The position numbers and the translations under genes are program-made. From positions 62,001 to 126,000 of the forward strand of contig JAOARJ010000002.1 of assembly GCA_025210615.1 (NCBI GenBank): a stretch of DNA of 64,000 bases, in the 5' to 3' direction. The notes under the pieces are model-generated. The model was not told the DNA's origin, searched no databases, and worked only from the letters and a program-made list of their open reading frames with translations. Positions within the stretch are counted from its first letter, which is position 1; the number at the start of each line of letters is the position of its first letter. This DNA is from Candidatus Altimarinota bacterium (lineage in GTDB: Bacteria; Patescibacteriota; Gracilibacteria; BD1-5; UBA6164). Shown here one piece after another: positions 53,215 through 61,768 of this stretch.

Positions 53215-54141
53215 TTATTGAATATATTTATTGTAAGAAATTTCTTCTCAGTCTAATTGATTTTTTGTAGGATTTGTAGATAATAAACCGCAGTATTCAA
53301 GTAATAATTCAGGATCTATTTCATACATATATGACATATCTAAATCATCAGTTTCTATAAGTTTTTTTAGTCAATTTAAAGTATTTTTTGTTTTATAAAA
53401 ATTATTATCTTTACTTTTAATTACAGATAAAAAATGTGATAAACACTCAGTTCTCATATCTTTGTTATATAAAAAATAAAAGTATGAAAAAAAGATTCAA
53501 TTATTATCTTCAGGGTTATTTTTTATAAATAAAACAATTATATCATCCATATTTAATAATTCCATTCAAAACTGTAAAGTTATATATTCTATATTTATTC
53601 AAGCCATTTTTTTAGTCTGAAATAAAATAATCTCTATAATATTTATTTTTTGTTTTTTATCTAAAATCTCTCATAATAAAATACTAACAATAAATTCTTT
53701 TTTGTTTTTATACTCAGAAAAAATATGTATAAAAATTTCTTGAAAACTATTTTTATCTACTTTTATTAAGAAATAGGACAATTCATTTATATCTTCATTA
53801 TTAATATGCTTTAAAATAACTTTTAGCACATTAGGAGAGAAATTCTCTATAAAATCAAAGACAAAATTTATTCAATTTTTTTCTACTAATATCTCTATAA
53901 AATCATCTATTTTTCAAACTACATCAACATCTTTTAATGTTAATAAAATATTTATTATTTTTTCATCACTTCAATATTTTATAGAATTTAAAAAATCATT
54001 CGTTATTTCTATTTGTTTTTCTTCTTCAGCTTTTGTTTTTATTTGTCATGAAGTTTGGATAGATACCTTTTGAAAAGTTTTTTTAGAGTCATTAATATAA
54101 GGGAAATTTTCTTTCATATAATCAATAACTCTTTCAAACAT
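53215..54141 (-). CDS. Hypothetical helical-repeat protein
   Basis: A 308-residue soluble protein from ATG at 54139-54141 (minus) to TAA at 53215-53217, with several TGA-Gly codons. The sequence is a series of amphipathic helices rich in Ile, Leu, Phe and Asn (for example NVLKVILKHINNEDINELSY and KKEFIVSILLGEILDKKQ), suggesting a HEAT-like or other alpha-solenoid fold. No signal peptide or catalytic motif is present. It stands alone, divergent from the exported protein at 54282. Confidence 0.65.
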
Positions 54142-54220
54142 ATTTTTATAATTTATTACTAAAAAGAATGAATTTTAAAATAAAAAACAAAAAAGTCAAA
54201 GTTTTTTTACTAAATTAAAT

Positions 54221-54249
54221 TTGACTTATCTATACTTTTGGTGCATAAT
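54221..54249 (+). promoter_or_regulatory. Promoter of the exported protein at 54282
   Basis: TTGACT at 54221-54226, 17-bp spacer, CATAAT at 54244-54249, 33 bases before the start codon. Confidence 0.65.
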
Positions 54250-54281
54250 GGGCACATAAATTTATAAATAATTACTATATT

Positions 54282-54785
54282 ATGAAAGGTAAAAAAAATA
54301 TAATCAAAGCTACAATGGCTATTGTTAGTACTTTATTTGTTGCTTCTGCTGCCATGGCTGCAACTGATATTACTTTAACTAATGGTATTATTACAAAAGC
54401 TGTTTGGGATAAAATTAATTGAGTATTTCAATATATAGATATTCAAGAAGCCGGTGTTATAAAAATTACTAACTGAGGTACTACGACAGGTATAAATTTA
54501 ACTGTAGAATGAAAAGTTTGTTATAGATCTGGAGCTACCGTTAATTGAACTAATACAACTGTAGCTGATGGAGCTGCCATTACTACTGAAAAATGGACAA
54601 ATTTACAAAATGTTTTAAATAAAATGAGTTATAATGATGGAACTAAAACAATCACAATGACTCCAGCTGCTACAACTAATGAACTAGTTGCTACAGGGCA
54701 AATTTGTTGGGCAGGACCAGATAAAGACATCTCTACTACTGCGGATAATGTTTGTCTTAATGATGGCGAATGTATCGGTGATTAA
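54282..54785 (+). CDS. Exported pilin-like or surface protein
   Basis: A 167-residue protein. The signal peptide KGKKNIIKATMAIVSTLFVA plus SAAMA is followed by ATDITLTNGIITKAVWDKI. The mature part is Thr/Gly/Asn-rich and small-residue-rich, with two cysteine pairs (VCYRSG, ICWAGP, NVCLNDGECIGD) that could form disulphides. Its own promoter and terminator make it a single-gene transcription unit, as expected for an abundant surface protein. Similarity to pilins is in general character only; no prepilin cleavage motif is seen. Confidence 0.75.
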
Positions 54786-54801
54786 AATATAATAAAAAGT
54801 A

Positions 54802-54832
54802 AAAACACTTTATTAATTTAGAGTGTTTTTTA
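54802..54832 (+). terminator. Terminator of the exported protein gene
   Basis: AAAACACT / AGTGTTTT stem with a 12-nt loop and a T-rich tail. Confidence 0.8.
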
Positions 54833-54844
54833 TTTGATAATTTT

Positions 54845-55522
54845 TTAATAAGATTCAAAAAATATATTTTCTTTGCTTTTTTCTTTTAAATCTTCTACAA
54901 TAGGTTTTACAACTTGTGGTCATCAACAGATATAAAATTCATCAAAATCTTTTATATTATCCTTAGATAAATAAGAGCTTATATATCAATATTCATATCA
55001 AGTTTGCATTTCTCTTGATAAGAATATTTTATAATCAAAATTTTTATATTTTTGCTTTAATTTTTCAAGTTTTTCTTTATAAAAAACATCTTTTTCATAC
55101 CTTAATCAAAATAATAATAAAACTTTATTTTGTGAATTATTTTTTTCTAAAAAAGATTTAGCTTGATAATAAATTGGTGCAAATCAAGTCCCCGTAGCTA
55201 AAAATAATTTATTATTATCAGTCTTTTTTAAAGTAAAAACTCATAATGGATACATTCAAGATAATTTTTCTCAAATATTTAGACAACAAATAAGATTACT
55301 TCAATATCAAATATTTTTTATTAATAAAGTTATTTCAGAAGTTTTTTCATTATAATCGGCAATAGAATAAGCTCTTTTAATAATTTTATCTATTTTTTGA
55401 ATATTGAAAATAACAAATTGTCATGGAATGATTTCTTTTTTTTCTGAAGGTTTAAAAATAAGTTCAAAAACATCTTCTGTAAGTTGTTTTTTATTTATTA
55501 ATTCAAAATTTATTAAATTCAT
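54845..55522 (-). CDS. FAD/NAD(P)-binding flavin or ferredoxin reductase family protein
   Basis: A 225-residue oxidoreductase of the ferredoxin-NADP reductase fold. The FAD-binding barrel has PGQFVIFNIQ and KRAYSIADYN (RxYS motif), followed by LIKNIGYGSN and LNIGEKLSGMYPLGVF. The nucleotide-binding half has LFLATGTGFAPIYYQAK, LLFGLRYEKDVFY and FYICGGPQVVKPI. It lacks a 2Fe-2S domain, so it resembles NAD(P)H-flavin reductases or the reductase subunit of larger enzymes. The electron acceptor cannot be told. It stands alone. Confidence 0.88.
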
Positions 55523-55654
55523 ATTTATACATTAAAAATATTATTCTAATTTTATTTTTTTTTTGTTAATATTGCAATAATTTTTCTAAAAGACATTGAG
55601 AATTATTATTTTGAAAATATTTTTGAAAGGCATTTTATATATTAAAAACCTTTT

Positions 55655-56005
55655 ATGAACACAAAAGAAATAATTTTTTCTTATTTTAATAATTTTAATC
55701 CTGATGTAAAGGTTTATTCTCTAAACGCTCCCACTTGAAGCGAAAAACCGTTAATAGTTTTTAATAGAGAATATTTTAAGATAAACTTTTTAGGGGTTAG
55801 AAATGAAAAATTTGAAATAAGTCTTTGGACTGAAAAGGAAAGTGATTTAGAAACGCTTTTAACTCAGTTAGTTACATATATTTATAATACTAATATAGCA
55901 GGTATTAAATCGAAAAAAATATGAAAAATAGAAACTATATCTGATACAGCTTGAGATGCAAAATGAGCAAAAGTAGAACTATTTTTAAAATTTAAATGAA
56001 ATTAA
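55655..56005 (+). CDS. Phage tail-completion-like protein
   Basis: A 116-residue protein from ATG 55655, ending at TAA 56003-56005, one base before the next ATG. It has an alpha/beta pattern (NPDVKVYSLNAPTGSEKPLI then LETLLTQLVTYIYNTN and GAKVELFLKFKGN) like tail terminator or minor tail proteins that precede the tail tube gene in siphophages. This is supported mostly by its neighbours: a tail-tube-like protein follows directly and a portal protein is 1.3 kb further on. Confidence 0.5.
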
Positions 56006-56006
56006 T

Positions 56007-56510
56007 ATGCAAAATATTTTATTTTGAGCTGGAGAATTATTTGTTTTTGATGAGCAAAATAGTAATTATAAAAGTTTATGAAAACTTAATAAGGCAACTC
56101 TAGAAATAAATAAAGAGATAAAACAGCGTGTAGGGGATAATAAAATTCTTCCTCCTAGAGAAATTATAAAAGAGATAATTTTTAGCGCGAATTTATATGA
56201 AATAAATATAGAAAATATAGCTTTATTATCACCAAATTGTAATAAAATAGAATGAGAAAATAAACAAGAATTAATTTATTCTAATTTAAGAAATATTTTT
56301 AAGTTTAATAAATTTAAGTTTGAAAATATAGGTAATGATGGCAGAAAATTTGGTTTTGAAATTTTTTCTTGATATAATAAAGCATCTATAAAAACAGAAT
56401 TTAAAGAAGATTCTAGTAAAGATGAAGTGGTAAATATTCCGATAGAAATAGTTGCTTATAAGGATAATAATGAAAATTTAATAAAAATTTTTGATGAAGT
56501 TCATAAATAA
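56007..56510 (+). CDS. Phage tail tube-like protein
   Basis: A 167-residue protein beginning QNILFGAGELFVFDEQ, then SLGKLNKATLEINKEIKQRV and ANLYEINIENIALL. The 'GAGEL(y/f)V ... G.L..A.LEI..E.K' start is typical of siphophage major tail tube proteins, in which it leads into a beta-sandwich. The second half is beta-rich and ends in VHK. It is cotranscribed with the upstream gene and ends in a terminator. Confidence 0.55.
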
Positions 56511-56512
56511 AA

Positions 56513-56541
56513 AAACTTCTTAAATTAAATAAGAAGTTTAA
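56513..56541. terminator. Terminator between convergent genes
   Basis: Ten-bp stem AAACTTCTTA / TAAGAAGTTT with a 7-nt loop. Confidence 0.8.
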
Positions 56542-56570
56542 TATTTGTATTTTATGTAGATTATAATTTT

Positions 56571-57179
56571 TTAGTTATTGTTAAATTTATAGAATCCAAG
56601 TCATAGATTATCTGTTTTTAATCATTTTTCAAAGTATGACTTTTTAGTATTCTTTAGCCAAACAAGTTCAGCGTTTAAATATGATTTTATTTCTTTTAGA
56701 ATATTATCCATATCTCCAGAAGTAAGCCTATATCATCACATTTGTTTTTTAGATAACATATTTTTCATTATTGATTCTATGTTAACTATAAGAATTTTTA
56801 TCTTGAGATTATATTCTTTTTCAAGTTTATATTCTTCCATATAGAGAACTTTTTGTTTTTGTAAAACAATATCTATGATTATTTTATTTAAAGCTATTAC
56901 TTCAGTTATATATCTAATTAATTCTGGTTTGATTTTTGAATTAAAATCATCTTGCATATATTTCATTACACTAGAATTAAACTGGTAGAGCGAAATATCT
57001 CATAAAATATAATCAATTTCATTTAAAAATTTTTTAGTATTTCTATTTTTTTCTACAAATTTTTTAAACGTGAGAAAATGTTGTTCTCTTTCTTGTTTAT
57101 TATTAGGAATTGAAATCCCTTTTAATATAGGAGAATTCTCTATTTCTATCGGCAGTATTTTTTTTACAGTTTTTATCAT
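56571..57179 (-). CDS. Hypothetical protein within the phage-like cluster
   Basis: A 202-residue protein from ATG at 57177-57179 (minus; a TTG one codon upstream is a less likely start) to TAA at 56571-56573. It is Lys/Ile-rich and helical, with a long coiled region (IIIDIVLQKQKVLYMEEYKL) and a C-terminal GLGFYKFNNN. It lies between the tail-like genes and the portal gene but on the opposite strand, so it may be an insertion or a regulator. No family recognised. Confidence 0.62.
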
Positions 57180-57314
57180 CAAGTAAAACTAAATTAATAA
57201 ATAATTAATAATTCAAGCTAATTATAACATAGAAAAATACTCTTTGCAAGATAAAATTTGAGAAAATATAAAAAATAGAAATAAATAATATTAAATAATA
57301 ACAAAATTAATAAT

Positions 57315-58412
57315 ATGGAAGAAGAAAATAATAATATAAAAATAATAAAAACAGTTAAAAGACCTGTTTCAAAACAACTTAAAGAAGAAAATTATTTCAA
57401 ATGAGAAGTTACTCCAAAAATAGACTTTAATAAAATATTAGATGTTTATAATAAAAGTTTTATAGCTAGCTGAATTACTGATAAAATAGCATCTACTCTG
57501 AATAATTGATTTATTTGTCAAGATAAGCAGTTATTAAAAGTTGCGACTAATTTTGATATAGAATTTTTGGTAAAAAATTTGGTAGTATGTGGAAATGCTT
57601 TTTTTGAAGTAATTAGAAGAGGGGATTGAACTATTGTTGAACTAGTACCAATGCTTACTTCAACTGTTACAATAAGTGAAGATTGAAAATTTTTTATTCA
57701 GAAAGTCTGAACAAAAACGAAAAGATTTAATAGATTTACACCATTAAAATATAGGACAAGCGGTTATTTAACTTCTCTTAATGAAGTTTATCACTTTAAA
57801 AATTCATCTCTTACGACAAGTTTTTATGGAGATAGTTTATTTGAAAGTATTATTGATCAACTTATTTTGGTAAATTATATTGATGCTTATTATAATTCTT
57901 ATTTTGAAAATGGAACTATAAGAACAAATATTTTTACTGATAGTGAATCTAAATTGAGCGATAAAGATAGGGAAATTTTAACAGAATTTTTTAAAGCTAA
58001 ATTAAAATGAAGTAAGAACGCTTTTTCTACTGCTATTATTCCAGCAGAACTTAAAAAACTTAATTTATGAGATGAAATAGATACTAATGCATTTATAAAT
58101 TATCGTCAAGAACTACTAAAAAGTATAGCAATTAGATTAAATATTCCATATGATTTAATAATTAGTGATAATTCAAATAGAGCGAGTATAACTGTTGCAA
58201 TGGAAGCTTTTAATGCTTATACTATAAAACCAATTCAAAATAGAATATTAAAAGATTTAAAAAATATTTTTCAAGATTTTAAAGAGATTGAAACATTAAA
58301 ATTTAATCAATTAGATACAAAAGATCAGCTTGAAGAAGCACAAATTAATGAAATATATTTAAAAACTTGAGTTTATACTCCAGAAGAAGTAAAAAATAAA
58401 TTAAAAAAATAA
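57315..58412 (+). CDS. Phage portal protein
   Basis: A 365-residue protein of the HK97-type portal family, the dodecameric ring through which phage DNA passes. Family features are NLVVCGNAFFEVIRRGDG, ELVPMLTSTVTISEDG, EVYHFKNSS followed by YGDSLFESI, YFENGTIRTNIFTDSES, LLKSIAIRLNIPYDLIISD and the C-terminal ELLK...TGVYTPEEV pattern. Length fits a slightly short portal (usual 380-420). No terminase, capsid or protease gene is found in the window, so this is part of a remnant or of a larger element outside. Confidence 0.85.
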
Positions 58413-58414
58413 TT

Positions 58415-58507
58415 ATGCAAAAAATAATAGTTAAAATGAAAAGTATCTTTAAAAATAATAAAATAAATAACAAAATAAAAAGTAATTTAATTGATATTAG
58501 GTACTAA
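58415..58507 (+). CDS. Very small ORF behind the portal gene
   Basis: A 30-residue Lys/Asn/Ile-rich frame from ATG 58415 to TAA 58505-58507, two bases after the portal stop and preceded by AATT like many starts here. In phage clusters the next gene would be a scaffold or protease; this may be the broken start of one. It is weakly supported. Confidence 0.3.
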   Translation: MQKIIVKMKSIFKNNKINNKIKSNLIDIRY

Positions 58508-58560
58508 AATTACTTTAAATATAATAAATTTAGTTATTTAATAAAGATATAACAAAACAA

Positions 58561-58592
58561 AAAAAGTCTACAATTAAAGTAGACTTTTTTAA
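58561..58592 (+). terminator. Terminator of the portal operon
   Basis: AAAAAGTCTA / TAGACTTTTTT stem with a 9-nt loop and T run. Confidence 0.85.
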
Positions 58593-58693
58593 AATAGATA
58601 TGGTATCGAAATAAAATCAATATAATAAAATATTTTTTATTAAAAGATTTTTTCAATACTTTATTTTATTTAAAACATTTTATTTAAAACAAG

Positions 58694-58731
58694 AATTAAC
58701 ATAACTTATATTATGTTAAGTTATGTTAATT
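58694..58731. promoter_or_regulatory. Long palindrome, candidate operator
   Basis: Perfect 14-bp arms AATTAACATAACTT / AAGTTATGTTAATT around a 10-base centre, which itself contains ATTATGTTA, giving a third half-site. The half-site TTAACATAACT recurs at 61714-61724 between the promoter and start of clpC. It looks like the binding site of a dimeric repressor. Confidence 0.65.
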
Positions 58732-58758
58732 TCCCTTTTCTGTTTAGTGCCAGGTTTT

Positions 58759-58796
58759 ATCGTAAAAATCCGATTAAATTAGGAATTCTTTACGAT
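58759..58796. other. Hairpin in the 58.5-59.1 kb non-coding region
   Basis: ATCGTAAA / TTTACGAT with an inner ATCC / GGAAT continuation. No gene is near, and a role as terminator is unlikely because no T run follows. Confidence 0.45.
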
Positions 58797-58910
58797 GTAA
58801 ATGAACTTTTACACGTATATAATATAAACTATGTTTTTTCAAATAAAAACACGAAAAATCAGACAACTTAAATGTAAAAATCATTTAAATTATAACTAAA
58901 ATACTAGTAG

Positions 58911-59005
58911 AAAAAACCACCTCGGGTAAAGGTGGCGCAAACTGATTTTGCTCTATATTCTGCTCCATAACATTCAACTATGGGGCAAAATCGTTAACTT
59001 TAGGC
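58911..59005 (-). ncRNA. Candidate small RNA with own promoter and terminator
   Basis: About 95 bases on the minus strand. The expected RNA starts near 59005. It forms a long stem GATTTTGCCC / GAGCAAAATC with an inner hairpin CCATA / TATGG, and ends in the terminator CCACCT...AGGTGG with six T residues (58911-58935). It contains no ORF. The SRP RNA core sequence is absent, so it is not annotated as 4.5S RNA. A role is unknown; it is divergent from the XRE/DUF2178 pair. Confidence 0.55.
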
Positions 59006-59011
59006 TTTAAT

Positions 59012-59039
59012 ATTTTATTTAGAATGGCTTTTTTGTCAA
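59012..59039 (-). promoter_or_regulatory. Promoter of the minus-strand small RNA
   Basis: On the minus strand TTGACA (59034-59039), a 16-bp spacer and TAAAAT (59012-59017). Confidence 0.65.
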
Positions 59040-59076
59040 GAAAAATTTATAAAGTTAGAAAAATATAACTTTTTAT

Positions 59077-59107
59077 TTGACAAAAAGTTAAAAATAAATA
59101 ACATAAT
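59077..59107 (+). promoter_or_regulatory. Probable promoter of the DUF2178/XRE operon
   Basis: TTGACA at 59077-59082 and CATAAT at 59102-59107 with a long 19-bp spacer. The -10 lies in the short palindrome AACATAATGTT, which resembles the half-sites of the 58694 palindrome. This could be autoregulation by the XRE protein encoded at 59592. Confidence 0.5.
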
Positions 59108-59150
59108 GTTAGAATATTCTAATATTTATTTAAAAAATAACTAAAAAATT

Positions 59151-59582
59151 ATGAAAAATAAAGATATTAAATATTATTTAAAACAAGCTGGAATAATATA
59201 TGGATTATTCTGAATAATCTTTTGAATGATATATTTATTAAACCAATATATGCCGGAATTCACAATAGAAAAATGATGACATTTTAGTTATGGTTTTATG
59301 ACTTGAATCTTAATAGCGTTATTTGTAAAAATAATTATAAAGAAAACTAGAAAAGATAAATATATTGAAAGAGATGAAAGAACTAATAAAATCGGTTATT
59401 ATGCCTTAAGTTGGTCATGGACTATTGTTTTATTGACAGCTTGCGCGATAATGCTTGTGGCTTCTATTTGGGGATTAAATTTATCTTGATTACAAATTAC
59501 TACAATATTTTTTGTGGAATTACTAGTAACAGGAATTGTATTACAACAATGGTTTTATAAAAAATGAGATATTAATTGTTAA
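59151..59582 (+). CDS. DUF2178-like membrane protein
   Basis: A 143-residue protein with four hydrophobic helices (IIYGLFGIIFGMIYLLNQY, FSYGFMTGILIALFVKIII, TIVLLTACAIMLVASIWGL and ITTIFFVELLVTGIVL). The cytosolic loop IERDERTNKIGYYAL is characteristic of DUF2178 proteins, which are commonly paired with a small XRE regulator as here. It is followed after nine bases by that regulator. The function of the family is unknown; a membrane sensor or transporter accessory is possible. Confidence 0.72.
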
Positions 59583-59591
59583 TAATTTATT

Positions 59592-59792
59592 ATGGAATTA
59601 ATTACTACAATAAAAGAAAATAGAGCTAAATTCTGATTAACTCAACAAGATTTAGCTTCTAAGGTCTGAGTTAGAAGAGAAACTATTATTTTTTTAGAAA
59701 AATGAAAATATAATCCTTCTTTAAAATTAGCTATTGATATAGCAAAGACTTTTTGAAAGCCTATAGAAGAAATTTTTAAATATAAAAAATAA
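59592..59792 (+). CDS. XRE family HTH transcriptional regulator
   Basis: A 66-residue single-domain regulator. The helix-turn-helix reads [35 protein letters not shown], the canonical Cro/YozG layout, with several glycines TGA-encoded. It is shorter than average but complete. It is expected to bind as a dimer, and the palindromes near 59103 and 58694 are candidate sites. It is coupled to the DUF2178-like gene upstream. Confidence 0.88.
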
Positions 59793-59852
59793 ATTTGTAA
59801 AATTATAAAAATAGACTAATATAATTTTAGTTTATTTTTTAAAGAAAAAATT

Positions 59853-60083
59853 ATGGATAATAAAAAACCAACAGAGTACCAATTAATGCTAAGAAAAATC
59901 GTGATTCCTATTGCTGTTTTAGAAATGATAATTGTTTGAATTTCAGCTTATTTATTTCAAAATAAAATAATTTCGGAAAATGAGTTAAAAATTTATATTA
60001 TTTGAGCTTCTATAATGACAGTAGCCGCTCTAATTATAGGTACAATAAGATATATTAAAAAAATAAAAGAAAAAGCTGATTAA
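59853..60083 (+). CDS. Small two-helix membrane protein
   Basis: A 76-residue protein from ATG 59853 (preceded by AAATT) to TAA 60081-60083. Two hydrophobic helices (IVIPIAVLEMIIVGISAYLF and IYIIGASIMTVAALIIGTI) are separated by an acidic loop, with a basic end IRYIKKIKEKAD. It may belong to the same accessory unit as the XRE pair. The stop codon lies in the terminator hairpin. Confidence 0.62.
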
Positions 60084-60099
60084 TTTCAGCTTTATTTTA
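60072..60099. terminator. Bidirectional terminator between the small membrane gene and grpE
   Basis: AAAGCTGA / TCAGCTTT stem with a 6-nt loop and AT-rich tails on both sides, overlapping the 3' ends of both convergent genes. Confidence 0.75.
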
Positions 60100-60648
60100 T
60101 TGTCAATTTCATACTACAACTTTTGCAACTCTAATAATTTTATCTCACATAATATATCATTTTTCAAATTCATCTACTATAATCCCCTCTTCCCCTGGTA
60201 TTTGCGTCATAACTTCATGTTTATCAGGATTTACTTGTTCTCATTTTGAATTAAATGGTTTTATATTTAATTCATCTAATGTTTTAAGTAGTGATTTATA
60301 GTTTGATACTACAGCTTCATATAAAGTTCAAGTTTGGTTGTTTTCAGGAGTATTATTTATAATTCTTTCTAAATTATCAATTGTAGGAAGAATTTTTTCT
60401 ATTATTTTTTTAGTTAAGAAAAATATTGTATCTTCCCTGTCTCTCTGCGTTCTTTTTTGAAAATTTACATAGTCTGCTTGTTTTCTAGCTAGAGCTTCTT
60501 TTAACTCTTTATTTTCTTGCTCTAATCTATCTTCGTAATTACTATCTTTGTTTTCTTCTTGATTTTGTATATTTTTTAAATCTTCTTGCAGCGATTCTTC
60601 TAAATCTTTTAATTCTTCATTGTTTAAATTATCGTTATCTTGTGTCAT
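60097..60648 (-). CDS. grpE: Nucleotide exchange factor GrpE
   Basis: A 183-residue co-chaperone that releases ADP from DnaK. The acidic N-terminal tail and long coiled coil (LEQENKELKEALARKQADYV) are followed by NFQKRTQRDRED. The dimer region has KKIIEKILPTIDNLERII, and the C-terminal beta domain reads EVMTQIPGEEGIIVDEFEKGYIMGDK and IIRVAKVVVGNGQ. The ATG is at 60648 (minus). dnaK and dnaJ are not adjacent in the window; a YtxH-like gene lies 32 bases upstream on the same strand. Confidence 0.95.
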
Positions 60649-60679
60649 TTTCTTCTTTTATTTATTATTTTATATTATA

Positions 60680-61171
60680 TTATTTTTCAAATTTTTTAAT
60701 TTTTTTATGTAATTGTTTTAAATATTTTACTAATTTTTCTCTATATTCTTCTACTAATTCTGGAATTTCTCATTTAAATTCATTAATTTCTGCTAATTTT
60801 TCTTCATAATATTCTTCGGCTTTTTTAAGAGCTTCTTTTGAATATGTCTCACCTAAGTCTTTTAATTTTGATAATTCTTCTTCTCATTTAGCTTTATAAT
60901 CGTCAAGTAAAGTTAAAAATTCTTCTTTCTTTTGATTATATAAAGCAATATTTTCTTCATTAATAATTACATCTTTTGTATCTTCATAAACTTCTCTATG
61001 GATATCTATAAAATTTCTAAATAAAACTTTACAAATAGATTTATCATCGCTATTATGGGCTACTTCTAAATCTTCTTTAAGTTTTGGTCATCTATCTTTT
61101 GAATATAAACTAGCTACTGTTACTCAACCAAAATAACCTAATCCTAGTAAGAATAAATTTTTCTTTTTCAT
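60680..61171 (-). CDS. YtxH-like membrane-anchored coiled-coil protein
   Basis: A 163-residue protein from ATG at 61169-61171 (minus) to TAA at 60680-60682. A short glycine-rich membrane anchor (KKKNLFLLGLGYFGGVTVAS) is followed by a highly charged helix ending in KYLKQLHKKIKKFEK, the layout of YtxH-type stress proteins. A middle part has a cysteine (SICKVLFRNFIDIHRE). It precedes grpE and probably shares its transcript, consistent with a stress-related role. Confidence 0.68.
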
Positions 61172-61252
61172 AATTTTATATTTAATAAATATTTTTTTAT
61201 ATCTTAGATTATAATGATTTTTTATTTTTTTCAATATTATTTTTATATAATC

Positions 61253-61288
61253 AAAAGACCGCCAGAATAGTTTCCTACTCTAACGGTC
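61253..61288 (-). terminator. Terminator of the small membrane gene 61280-61555
   Basis: On the minus strand GACCG / CGGTC closes an AGAGTAG-GAAA-CTATTCT hairpin, followed by TTTTGATT. It overlaps the stop codon. Confidence 0.8.
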
Positions 61289-61555
61289 AATTTGCTGGAT
61301 AATTATAACAAGGAATATTACTACCACTATTACAACAGTAACTCCTGCTATAATTTTACCTTTCTCCTCTTCTGTTGTTTTTTTAGGAAGAGTTTCAGCT
61401 TGAGATTCTAACTCTTTTTGAGAGATGAAATTCCAAATTTTCTCGAAATAGTAACCTGAAGTCAAGCCTATAAAAGCTACTCCAGAGATGAGAATCAGCG
61501 GACGCCAATTCTCATATTTAACAAATTGAAAAAACTCTTCAAGAAGTTCAATCAT
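61280..61555 (-). CDS. Small single-pass or two-pass membrane protein, possibly acquired
   Basis: A 91-residue protein. ATG 61553-61555 is preferred over the GTG at 61558 because the AAGGAGA sequence is then six bases away. It contains a first helix (RPLILISGVAFIGLTSGYYF) and a second (IIAGVTVVIVVVIFLVIII) near the C-terminus, with a charged segment between. All five glycines use GGN and none uses TGA. The strong Shine-Dalgarno, near-overlapping terminator and codon use match the gene at 15168-15362 and set both apart from their neighbours. Confidence 0.75.
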   Translation of the reverse strand: MIELLEEFFQFVKYENWRPLILISGVAFIGLTSGYYFEKIWNFISQKELESQAETLPKKTTEEEKGKIIAGVTVVIVVVIFLVIIIQQIDR

Positions 61556-61677
61556 CACTTTCTCCTTTTTTTATTTTCCAAAATATATTTTTAAAACTTT
61601 TTGTTTTATTATAATTAAATTATAAAAATAAGCAAATAGATATAAAAAAACTTTTTAACAAAAAAGTAAAAATTGTT

Positions 61678-61705
61678 TTGTAATAAGTTAAATATTGTGT
61701 ATACT
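61678..61705 (+). promoter_or_regulatory. Promoter of clpC
   Basis: TTGTAA at 61678-61683, 16-bp spacer, TATACT at 61700-61705, about 65 bases before the start codon. Confidence 0.6.
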
Positions 61706-61712
61706 CTAATAA

Positions 61713-61736
61713 GTTAACATAACTAAGTTAGTTAAC
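61713..61736. promoter_or_regulatory. Candidate operator in the clpC leader
   Basis: GTTAACATAACT followed by AAGTTAGTTAAC, an imperfect palindrome placed just downstream of the -10. Its left half matches the half-site of the 58694 palindrome. It is neither CIRCE nor a CtsR heptad repeat. Confidence 0.55.
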
Positions 61737-61768
61737 CATAAATTTAAAAGATAAAATATAACTAAATA

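Noticed and set aside
58911-59005. Annotation of the minus-strand RNA as SRP 4.5S RNA
   Set aside because: It contains GGAGCAG but not the conserved GGAAG loop and AGG/AGCAG symmetric loop of SRP domain IV.
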